Source: Gentiana macrophylla (taxonomy: Eukaryota > Streptophyta > Magnoliopsida > Gentianales > Gentianaceae). Taken from it: a stretch of 64,000 bases of DNA. How positions within the stretch are numbered: position 1 is the first letter of the stretch; each line of letters begins with the position of its first letter. The DNA lies in NCBI GenBank assembly GCA_026214975.1, contig JAOBSW010000523.1, forward strand, positions 124,001-188,000, given 5' to 3'. The notes beneath the pieces are model-generated. The model was not told where the DNA came from. It saw nothing but the letters and a program-made list of their open reading frames with translations, and did no database searches. Below are positions 10,552-20,390 of the stretch, one piece after another. Position numbers and translations under genes: made by a program.

Positions 10552-10993
10552 GTGAGAAAATATTTGGTAAAAATCACTATCCAATTTTCTGAATGTGTCA
10601 AAATTGATACTATCGCACTCTTTGATACGTGCGCTGACCTAAATTGTATTCAACTAGGTTTAGTACCTGAAATTTTTAGGGAAACAACCATAGATCAATT
10701 ATCAGCCGCTGGCAATTCCAAGTTACACATCGATGCCAAAACTGAGGCCTCAATAGTAAAAAAATGGATTTTTATTTAAAACAACTTTCATGCTTGTGAG
10801 AAATATAAACCATACAGTAATCTCAGGAACACCATTTATTTCTTTGATTACTCCTTATACTGTTGGGATGAATTCCATTTCATTTGATGTCATGAATGAA
10901 ACCATACAATTTAAATTCCTTGAAACATCTGGGGAAATTAATATGCAGAACAAAAATTCTGTTCAGAGTCTTGTACAAAATAAAGGCTTCTGA
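10552..10993 (+). pseudogene. PR: Aspartic protease domain (copy A1), mutated
   Basis: Pieces at 10552-10779 and 10790-10993 are split by a one-base gain in an A-run near 10760. The catalytic motif reads FDTCADLNCIQ, so the Gly of D-T-G is Cys (codon 10630-10632, TGC; the A2 and A3 copies have Gly). ISGTPFI, the later flap/hydrophobic motif, is in the second piece. Retropepsin-type proteases cleave the viral polyprotein. After this domain an RT-RNase H would be expected. Instead, after one stop (10991-10993, TCA in A2), the same frame enters the TAV region. Confidence 0.8.
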
Positions 10994-11038
10994 AAGAGAA
11001 AATTATCAATAAATCTTGTCTCCAATAATTTATCACAG

Positions 11039-12475
11039 ATGGAGTCATGCTTCAAGGAAGTAACAAAATATCAAAGTACCACAGACAAAAAATTAACACA
11101 AGACCATCAAAACCTTATTGATCAACTTTATCAAAACAGGGAAGATGAGGCTATACACTATAAGTGTCTAAAGAGTCTTGAAGAATACTTTGTTACTAAA
11201 AGTAACTTTGCATGTTTTGTAATACTAAAGGGTAAAGCCCCAGGAATCTACAAAACATGGTCACTAATAAAAGACTCATTAAATGTTCCTGATCCTGAAT
11301 ATTATGGATTTCATACATTAAAAGGAGCTAAAAATTTAGCATCCAAAAATCTACAAAAAAATTACTACATAGAGGATATCATCAAAAACATCGATGACTA
11401 TCCTGAAATAAAGTTGCTACGCTTTGAAAGGCACTAGTTAAAAAAAGGTTGTCTAAAACTTGAAAGACATGTTCTTGAACTCAAAAACAAGTTCACACAT
11501 ATGGAGGAGTCATCTACAAAGACTCTTAACCCATCAAGAATGTTCTTCTTCCACAACCGAGAAATTGTCGTTTTACCTGAACCAATACAAGATTACATCT
11601 TCCAAAAGGTTCACGAGACTTTTGAAAAAAAGGAAGAACGAATCCATGAATTCCTCGATGACATCTTGTATAACAAGATCAAAGTACATGGCATATACGT
11701 CCAACAAGAGTTCAGTTATAGCAGGACAGGCACATGTGCAAACGGTTGCAATCCAGATTTCTGCAGATGTACACTTGAATATAAAGTAAATTTGTGCATC
11801 ATTAACGCCTGGCTATTTCATGCTTATCACAAAGAAGATATTTGGTACAAGGGTGAAAAATTTACAATCCAAACTCTCCTTGACTTTGGGGTAATTAAAC
11901 AAATTATTATCTCATCCAGTGAAGACCTTTCTCAGTACAGTTGGTTGGGGAAGACATTTAAAGAGGTGATTACCAAATACAAATAAATGATTAAATAACA
12001 TTACATCTTGGTAAGGATCACTTCAAAATCTCCAGAATGGATCAAACACGTGTTTGAACCATCAATACATCTGGTGCTTGTGGAAGGATGCTCAAATACG
12101 GATTTTATCCAAAGCCATGTCCTGATAAACAAAGATCACAAAGCACATTGCAAGGGCACCCTCCGAGAAAAAATCAACAGATGGAGAAGTACTAACCTTG
12201 CATTAAATTTCAATGAATGCAAAATACTTCAAAACTATATGACAGATAACATTGTTGTATATCAAAACCAAATATACAAAATCTACACTATAAGTACATT
12301 TACAAAAGTAAGAAGCAGGATGTACACCATCATCAAGGCCAGAACAAACTTGCCAGAGTTGGTAGAAAAATATAAGGCTGAAGAATATGCTGCAAGAAAC
12401 AGAAGAATGATACCACAACCAATCTTCTTGGGCAATGATAACGATTTCGATAAAGATGGTTCATCCCTGGAATGA
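11039..12475 (+). pseudogene. TAV/viroplasmin-like protein (copy A1), two stops
   Basis: A single frame with stops at 11435-11437 and 11984-11986. The viroplasmin-like (Cauli_VI) domain is at about residues 58-105: CFVILKGKAPGIYKTWSLIK then GFHTLKGAKNLA. The rest matches the TAV C-terminal block of the B units: IQDYIFQKVHETFEKKEERI, a Cys cluster (TCANGCNPDFCRCTLEYK), TIQTLLDFGV and SPEWIKHVFEPS. The family (gene VI) makes inclusion bodies and helps translation; its N-terminal fold resembles the RNA/DNA-hybrid-binding domain of RNase H1. It lies directly downstream of and in frame with the protease, with no RT between. Confidence 0.78.
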
Positions 12476-12634
12476 TGACACCTGCATTAGACATAATAAG
12501 TTAATGTGGCTAATTGACAAGTAAAAGATACATGGGACCCATGTCGTCCATTATATCATGACTTTTATTGTTCAAATAGTAAAAGAAAGATTCGATTACT
12601 GTTCATATTTGGACCTATCTAGCACCCAACCGCC

Positions 12635-12642
12635 TATATAAA
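12635..12642 (+). promoter_or_regulatory. TATA box of unit A promoter
   Basis: TATATAAA in the context AACCGCCTATATAAACAAGG. The 160 bases before it (12476-12634) hold no gene; they share ACATGGGACCCATG and AAGTAAAAGATACATG with the other A units. Confidence 0.65.
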
Positions 12643-13473
12643 CAAGGCTTGGGGACTCAGTCAAGGGAGGAGGCAAAATAGGGAGGCAAAATAGAGAGGC
12701 AAAATAGAGAGAGAAAGCTAGAGAAAGAAAGAAAGTTTTCTTTTTAGAAAACCTCCAACTCTTTTCTAGTTTCCAACTTCCAAATTTCTTCTTTCAATAC
12801 TATAAATCTTTGTAATGTTCTTGATTGATCTTTCTTCTATACTATAAAGAAGATAGATTCAACTTGAACTTTGATCTTTAAGTTGAAGTTAAGTCCAACT
12901 TGGACTTGTTTTTGAAGTTTGGTTCCACCTGGAACTTGTATAACAACTCTGGTGAGCGGTGGTTTCCGGCAACCGGTAGTCAAAGTTTCAGATCTACAAC
13001 TCTTCTGTAAAGATCTACTATTCTTCTATAAAGGTAGCTTCTTTACCTAAATACTATCATCTAATACATGTGGTTGCGATTATAAGCTCCACCTTTTCTT
13101 TTCTTTTTCTGTTTGCGGGACATCTGTCAAAGTCATACATGTCTATCGCTACGCGGACTACCGCATGAGAAAAACATTTCTCCGACGAATGAACAGTTGT
13201 TTCCGTCAACAGACTACTTACTGTTCCGCGAGATCTGTGGTGACTCATTCAAATAATATTGGGGTTCTCATGATCGTTTAAAACTGTTCCGTCCAACTGG
13301 TCCTTAATCCAGTTGTTACTTTTTTGTTATTTTAATTTTTGTTATTTTATTGTTGTCATTTTATTTTTGTTATTTTATTTACATTTATTTTATTTTATGT
13401 TTATACAACTAATCCATCTTTGAGTTATCTTCTCAATGTGATGATTATATATTATATTATTATTATATTATAT

Positions 13474-13478
<5 letters not shown>

Positions 13479-13520
<42 letters not shown>
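13479..13520. repeat. (TA)n microsatellite in leader
   Basis: About 21 uninterrupted TA units at the same leader position as the tracts at 6709, 19660, 47683 and 62862. Confidence 0.9.
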
Positions 13521-13527
<7 letters not shown>

Positions 13528-13793
13528 TACTTATAATTTAAAAAAATAAAAAATATAAAATATAAAAAAGAAGTTCGGTATTTACCGACATATTTACTAT
13601 TCATATTTATATTTATTATTCCACTGGGTTATCTTCTCAGCTGGGCTCATAACTGGTCATCTTCCAGTTTATTGTTTATGTTCTTACTTTCTTTTTAATT
13701 TTTGTACTTATTAATTGTATCTTTATATATCGTTCTATATCTGTATCATTCCCCGTACCGTTGTCCCCCCTTGCTCGATCACTGTGGCCGTTC

Positions 13794-13806
13794 TGGTATC
13801 AGAGCC
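13794..13806 (+). other. Primer-binding site (tRNA-Met)
   Basis: TGGTATCAGAGCC, identical to that at 6994. The distance from that site, 6800 bases, gives the length of one A unit. Confidence 0.85.
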
Positions 13807-14013
13807 ACGAGGGGGTAGTGTTGTGTGTGGTGTAGAGGTCTGGTACAGTCTGCGTCTCGTCCTTGTTGTAGAATGGATTGTGTTCTTGCGAGCATATTTG
13901 CCTCGAACGGTACAGAAGGTGTAGTAAGTCCTCAGGTGAAGGCAGTTTATCCTTATTTTGTTCAGGGACCGTAGTAAGAATACAAGCCCCATATAATAGG
14001 TTGTGAAGCAGAT

Positions 14014-14934
14014 ATGGATTCGCACCACTCTGGCTCTACTTCATCTGATTCTGTTTCAATTCAGTCTAGTAATCGTTCAACTAAGATCATAAACAGTGAA
14101 GAATACGTCATAGAAGATTTTAATGAGTCAATTGATAATTGGAAAATTCCTAAGGTAAGTAAAAAACATATCTATAAACCCTGGTGTCCTATGATATCTG
14201 ATTATACCGTTAAATCAGAAGAAAGGGATATACAAATACAAAACCCCTCTGAAACTATTAGCCTACTTACTCCCAAAACTATACAAAAACACAGGGAACG
14301 AAAGTATGGATACATAAATATTGGTTTAGTTCAGATTGGAATTAAACCCCTCACAAAAGAAGGCTTAAATACTTCTATTATGGTTATGCTCAGGGACGCT
14401 AGGCATACAAGCTATGAAGATTCCCTTCTCAGTTCAATTGAGTCCAGTCTTTGTACATGACCTATATCTTTTAATTCTTTTCCAAACCTTTCAGTATCAC
14501 TCTCAGACAAAAATGTTCTGAAAATTCTAGTCTTGCAAATAAAGACTCATAATTATAGTATGCTTGAAGGATCTATACCTATTGCAATCATCTATAGAGT
14601 CTACTACAAGACTATGATGACAGCTTTTGCAACTAGAGCAAGAAATACATGTCCAAAAGGCTCAACCCTTTTATTACAGACAGACTTCTCTCGTGCAAAT
14701 GCTTATATCTCTAGAACTATTCAATGGAAATGCAAAACTATTCTTGATGAATGGTTCCTCGAAGGAGAAACAAAACCACCTTCTAGTAACAACTTAAGGC
14801 CGAACAATCAACTTAGTTATGTTACAGAATATGAGGATGGAAGAATCGGTATTTCTTTTGCAAAATCCCAAAGCGTTATGTATCCCAAAAACCTCACTAA
14901 ATCAAGTACTATTGATTTAGGAAGAGTTTCTTAA
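14014..14934 (+). pseudogene. MP: Movement protein (copy A2), two nonsense codons
   Basis: Nearly identical to the A1 MP and in one frame. There is a TGA at 14458-14460 (GGA in A1, after LCT) and a TAA at 14932-14934 (CAA in A1). Conserved LVMLRDAR-like (here IMVMLRDAR) and AIIYRVYYKT blocks are kept. Not functional as a full protein. Confidence 0.85.
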
Positions 14935-15749
14935 ATTAATACACCAATTAAGCAAAGGAGATCAATTTCTATTATACCAAATTCTCATATAAGAAAGGTT
15001 GATTATTTGGGTGACACTGAAATACCTTCTACTCATGATGCTCCTTCTAGCCCGACTTATTCTTCTGTATCAGAAAATATCGGGGAAAGCATCAATGTTC
15101 TAGAAAGGAATTTAGAGTCAACAAAAAGTTTTTTCATGATGATTTTGTGGCTGAACATAATCGCCACAAAAGATTATGGTTCTTAAAAAACTTTCTAGAA
15201 ATAAGGCAAAACATCTAAGAACAATTTTATAATTTTGTGATAAAACATAAGGTTAATATATTGTTCTTCAATTTGTTTAAAATATATTGCTCAGAAAATT
15301 CTATTGACTATCCCTTCAAAAATATAGCTAATCCAGTCTCAGAGAAAAAAGGAATTACATAATGGGAGACAAAAAATTGCGCCAAAAAAGTCCTGTCAAA
15401 ACACCCACCTTTCCAAGAAATACTATTACCATTAGGAGAGAGAAAGGTTGAAGCAGTACCTATTAATGACCCTTTAGAACCAAATAGGAAGAGTATTGTA
15501 TCACAAATAAATTTTACCAATACTTACCTAGGAGCTATAGGAAAACAAATTGAACGAATAGAAAGTCTGGTTCAAACCCATTCAGTCATAATTAATAATC
15601 CAAACAAAGAGATATTAACTAAGAATATTAAATCCCAAGGTCCTTTGTTTAAACCTTACTAGATCTCTTCAAAAGGAAACAATGAGTATACAGGAAGTAG
15701 CTCTTCCTACATCATTCCAGATACTCCTAAACGATCTCTAGGAAAGAGA
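14935..15749 (+). pseudogene. Linker module between MP and CP (copy A2), broken
   Basis: Homologous to 8125-8970, with several short indels and stops; a 29-base stretch of A1 (near 8212-8240) is missing. At 15072-15074 the codon is GAA where A1 has its MP-ending TAA, which is why I think A1's stop is secondary. Confidence 0.6.
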
Positions 15750-16880
15750 ATGAACACTTTGAAACATATTACGATTGATGAGTACCAACCATTGAAAAAA
15801 CTCAAAATCAGGTCAATAAGATCGAGTGGGACTCTGTCCCAGATCATAGTATTGCTAAACCAGTGTCCCAACCCCGGTTCAGTAGTGACTCGATCTATGA
15901 CTAGAATATCAATGGAAAATCAGAATATGAAATCATAAGTGTACTACAACAAATGACAATGTATGCTAATGCATTTAGGACAAATAATGGCCAAAATAGT
16001 GATTTTTTGGATTACAAGAATACTTTCTTAACCAGAATAATGCTAAGGGAAGATTCTAATCAACCTTTTTGGAAAGAAAAGTTCTTAGCTGGTTTGCCTA
16101 ATCTTAAGAGAGAACTAAAACAAACTAAGCACGAATTAGGTAATTTCTATCAAAAATATGATATCAACTCACAACAACCAGTCACAAAATGCAAGGAGGA
16201 GAGTGGTTGTAGTACAAATAAAACACCCCCAAAAGATCATTTCACAACAAGAAAGAAAGAATCTAGGAAGAGATTCCAAGATAAGGATTACTACCGTAAT
16301 AACCCTTCGAGGAGAAAAAATATGAAGGTTGATACAAAGATATTGAATGCTACAAATGCCATAAGAAAGGACACACAGCAAATTATTGTAGACTTAATAA
16401 AAGGCTACATGATTTAAACCTAGAAGAGGAATTAACAAATAAAATATCCCTCTTGCTAAATGATACAAACACTGATTTCTCTGATATAGAAAAGTGTATT
16501 CAGCAAGATGTTATACTCTCCTCAACTACGGACTCAGGAGAACATATCAATGTTCTTACAAAAAACCAAGAGTTCCGGTTAGGAGGATCAAAAGATATAC
16601 ATGATTCTAGCCTTTTTCAAAACTATCTTGAAAAAAATCCTTGATCCCCTTAAAATTATGGATCATATAGAAAAAAGGAAACCTTATGATCTAACAGAAA
16701 TTCTCAAATTAATACCAAAGCTTGATATTACAAATGATATTCAGAATATGCTAAAAGACATTAGACTAGAAATAATCTCTTTTAAGGAATCTCAGGATTA
16801 AGAGATTGGTTTCATAAAAGATACTCTCTCAAAAATAGACCATCCAGAAAAGAAGTAAATACCAGATACATCCCTAAGAT
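15750..16880 (+). pseudogene. CP: Coat protein (copy A2), two internal deletions
   Basis: Pieces 15750-15938, 15953-16417, 16453-16644 and 16601-16801. The LKGWWDFYL block is gone: compared with A1, bases equivalent to about 9236-9512 are missing, and the deletion ends lie at AGTGAT copies. A second loss corresponds to about 9615-9761 and ends at CTT copies. The zinc-knuckle region (CYKCHKKGHT in A1) is frameshifted near 16330-16390. Clearly inactive. Confidence 0.8.
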
Positions 16881-16898
16881 TTAAAGAAATTCGTAAGA

Positions 16899-17330
16899 AA
16901 ACATTTGGTAAAAATCACTATCCAATTTTCTAAATGTGTCAAGATTGATACTATCGCACTATTTGATACAGGCGCTGACCTAAATTGTATTCAACCAGAT
17001 TTAGTACCTAAAAATTTTAGGGAAAGAACCATAGATCAATTATCAGCCGCTAACAATTCCAAGTTACACATCGATGCCAAAACAGAGGCCTCGATAGTAA
17101 AAATGGATTTTTATTTAAAACAACTTTTGTCCTTGTTAGAAATATAAACCATACAGTAATCTTAGGAACCCCATTTATTTCTTTGATTATACTGTTGCGT
17201 TGAATTCCATTTTATTTGATATTATGAATGAAACCATACAATTTGAATTACTTGAAACATCTGGGGAAATTAATATAAAGAACAAAAATTATGTTCAGAG
17301 TCTTGTAAAACATAAAGGCTTCAGAAAGAA
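16899..17330 (+). pseudogene. PR: Aspartic protease domain (copy A2)
   Basis: An 80-codon piece at 16905-17147 keeps the intact catalytic motif FDTGADLNCIQPDLVPKNFR. The frame is lost after the A-run near 17100-17140, then continues degraded to a join with the TAV region, again with no RT in between. Confidence 0.78.
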
Positions 17331-17370
17331 AAAATTATCAATAAATCATGTCTCCACTAAATTATCATAG

Positions 17371-18700
17371 ATGGAGTCATGCTCCAAGAAAGAAACAAAA
17401 TGTCAAAGCGCCACGGACAAAAAATTAGCACAAGATCACCAAAACCTTATTGATCAACTTTATCAAAATAGGGAAGACAAGGTTGGACACTATAAGTGTC
17501 TACAGAATCTTGAAGAATACATTGTTACTAAAAGTAACTTTATCTATTTTGTGATACTAAGGGGTAAAACCCCAGGAATCTACAAAACATGGTCATTAAT
17601 AAAAGACTCAATAAATGTTCATGATCCTGAATTTTAGGGATTTCATACATTAAAAGAAGCAAAAGCTTTAGCATCCAAAAGGCTGCAAAAGGATTACTAC
17701 ATTGAAAATATCATAAAAAACATCGATGATTACCCAAAAATAAAGTTGCTACGCTTTGAAAGACACTTATTAAAAATAGAGTGCCTAAAACTTGAAAAAC
17801 ATGTTCTTGAACTCAAGAACAAATTAACACATATGGATGAGTCGTCTACAAAGACTCTTAATCCAGCAAGAATGTTCTTCTTTACCAACCGTCAGATTGG
17901 TGGTCTACCTGAAAAAATCCAGGACTGCATCTTTCAAAAGGTCTACAAAAGTTTTGAAGAAAAAGAGGAATGGATCCATAGGTTCCTTGAGGAAATCCTA
18001 CAAAACAAAATCAAAGTCCATGGTATATATATCCAACAGGAATTCAGAAGAAGCACATGTAGGAATGGTTGTAAAGTGATATCTCTGTGGTTTGCAAATT
18101 GAATATAAAATAAACTTGTGCACCATTGATGCCTGGCTATTTTATGCTTATCACAAGGAGGGAGTTAAATATAGAGGTGAAAACATTACAGTCCAAACCC
18201 TATTTGACTTTGGAGTTGTTAGCCAAATCGTCATTCCATCCAGCGAAGACCTTTCACATTTCAGTTATTTGGGGAGAACATTCAAGAATGCGATCATCAA
18301 ATACAAAGGGCTAGTCAACAAGGTCCACATCTTGATAAGAATCATTTCGAAATCTCTAGAATGGGTCAAACAAGTATTTGAACCGTCAACACAACTAGTA
18401 CTCATTGAAGGCTACTCGCGTACTGATCTTATCCAAAGCATGATCCTGGTCAACAGAAAACATCATGAACCTCGTAAAGGTACTCTCATAATTAACATCA
18501 ATCGCTGCAAATTTACACGGCATGCAAATTTACAAAAATAAGAAATAGGATGTCTACACACATTGAGGCCAGGACCAACTTCCCAGAGCTAGTAGAAAAA
18601 ATTTAAAACTGAGGAAAGGGCAACAAGGTGTATAACCTCACAACCAATCTTCATGGACAATGATAGCGATTATGAGAGTGATGATTTAACTCTGGGATGA
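17371..18700 (+). pseudogene. TAV/viroplasmin-like protein (copy A2)
   Basis: Pieces 17371-17637, 17746-18102 and 18092-18541. The viroplasmin motif FVILRGKTPGIYKTWSLIKD is intact. A TAG at 17635-17637 (Tyr in A1) cuts it, and a frameshift lies near 18075-18100 at the Cys cluster (CRNGCK). A deletion near 18510-18540 removes part of the C-terminal block. It otherwise matches A1. Confidence 0.75.
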
Positions 18701-18858
18701 TGACACAGGCATTGGAAATAATATTCACTGTGGCTAATTGACAAGTAAAAGATACATGGGACCCATGTGGTCCATTATATCATGACCTTTACTGTTCAAA
18801 TAGTAAAAGAAAGATTCGATTATTGTTCATATTTAGACCTATCTGGCACCCAACTTCC

Positions 18859-18866
18859 TATATAAG
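18859..18866 (+). promoter_or_regulatory. TATA box of unit A2 promoter
   Basis: TATATAAG after CACCCAACTTCC. The 158 bases before it carry the same A-type 3' region as 12476-12634 and no gene. Confidence 0.65.
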
Positions 18867-18879
18867 CACACCTTGGGGG

Positions 18880-19894
18880 CTCATTCAGAAAGGAGGCAAA
18901 AATAGAGAGGCAAAAGAGAGAAAAAGCTAAAGAAAGAAAGAAAGTTTTCTTTGAAGAAAACCTCTAACTCTTTTCTAGTTTCCAACTTCCAAATTATTTC
19001 TTTCAATACTATAAATCTTTGTAATGTTCTTGATTGATCTTTCTTCTATACTATAAAGAAGATAGATTCAACTTGAACTTTGATCTTTAAGTTGAAGTTA
19101 AATCCAACTTGGACTTGTTTTTGAAGTTTGGTTCCACCTCGAACTTGTATAAAACCTCCGGTGAGCGGTGGTTTCCGGCAACCGGTAGTCAAAGTTTCAG
19201 ATCTACTACTCTTCTGTAAGGATCTACTATTCTTCTATAAAGGTAGCTTCTTTACCTAAATACTATCATCTAATACATGTGGTTGCGATTATAAGCACCA
19301 CATTTTTCTTTTCTTTTCCTGTTTGCCGGAAATCTGTCAAAGTCATATATGTCTATCGCTACGCGGACTACCACATGAGATAAACGTGGCTCCGACGAAT
19401 GAACAGTTGTTTCCGTCAACAGACTAATTACTGTTCCGCGAGATCTGTGGTGACTCTTTTAAATAAGATTGGGGGTTCTCACAATCGTTTAATATTGTTC
19501 CGTCCAACTGGTCCTTAATCCAGTTGTTACTTTTTTGTTATTTTATTTTTGTCATTTTATTTTTGTTATTTTATTTCTGTTATTTTATTTTATGTTTATA
19601 CAACTAATCCACTGAGTTATCTTCTCAGTCGTGATTATAGTATATATGATTATTATATTATATATATATATACACTACTTATAATATAAAAAATATAAAA
19701 AATAATAAATAAAAAATATAAAAAAGAAGTTCGGTAATTACCGACATATTTACTATTCATATTTATATTTATTATTCCGCTGGGTTATCTTCCCAGCTGG
19801 GCTCATAACTAGTCATCTTCTAGGTTATTGTTTATGTTCTTACTTTCTTTTTAATTTTTGTGCTTATTAATTGTATCTTTATATATCGTTCTAT
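18880..19894 (+). promoter_or_regulatory. Pregenomic RNA leader, truncated before the PBS
   Basis: Matches the other leaders up to GTATCTTTATATATCGTTCTATA and then stops; the PBS is missing. The loop hairpins are clear here: ACTGAG/CTCAGT (19611-19629) and GCTGGG/CCCAGC (19779-19797), both with loop TTATCTT. A third has the stem CTAG/CTAG around TCATCTT (19809-19823), where other copies have CTGG/CCAG. A palindrome TCGGTAATTACCGA is near 19732-19745. Confidence 0.65.
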
Positions 19895-20203
19895 AAATGT
19901 GGGTCCCATGTTGTAAATATCTTTGGTAGTAAATTTTTTGTAGTAAATGGTAATTTTGATGTAGTAACTTTTCATTACCATCAGGGTAATCACGTAAGCG
20001 ACCAAATTGTTGTTTTCTTGTAATTCCTTCGGAGTATAGATAATAATACTACATTTATCTTGGTCAAATTGTTTGATTTATCCCTTCTTGTTCATATCCC
20101 TCAGACTTATACTAGTTGACAAGCTGATGATACTTGGTCTTTGCTCTTATTTATAGGTGAATAAGAGACATTTTTTATAGGATTGTCGGGATCTAAAGAA
20201 AGT
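19895..20203 (-). pseudogene. Inverted fragment of a unit B 3' end
   Basis: Reverse complement of the segment that ends unit B1b (about 52676-52990): the 3' non-coding stretch followed by the last 35 or so codons of the TAV frame (from DPDNPIKN onward). It is joined on the left to a truncated plus-strand leader and on the right to a minus-strand leader. It marks a rearrangement breakpoint pair. Confidence 0.7.
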
Positions 20204-20390
20204 AACAACATAAACAATAAACTGGAAGAGGACCAGTTATGAGCCCAGCTGGGAAGATAACCCAGCGGAATAATAAATATAAATATGAATAGTAAATATG
20301 TCGGTAATTACCGAACTTCTTTTTTATATTTTTTATTTTTTATTTTTTAAGTAGTGTATATATATATATAATATAATAATAATATATACT
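20204..20390 (-). promoter_or_regulatory. Inverted viral leader, part 1
   Basis: Reverse complement of leader sequence such as 19640-19855, including GCTGGG/CCCAGC and the TCGGTAATTACCGA palindrome. It is cut by the Athila-type insertion and resumes at 33284. Confidence 0.7.

Larger units (their letters stand above)
12660..14013 (+). promoter_or_regulatory. Pregenomic RNA leader between A1 and A2
   Basis: Same organisation as the leader at 5880. The hairpin with loop TTATCTT has here the stem TTGAG/CTCAA (13420-13436), where the copy at 19611 has ACTGAG/CTCAGT: one C-G pair has become T-A. The third loop hairpin is AACTGG/CCAGTT around TCATCTT (13651-13669). No gene; 60-70 codon frames here are not conserved. 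Confidence 0.65.

Noticed and set aside
13339..13536. 65-codon frame rich in Tyr/Ile at the (TA)n tract
   Set aside because: Translation of a TA microsatellite and T-rich leader.
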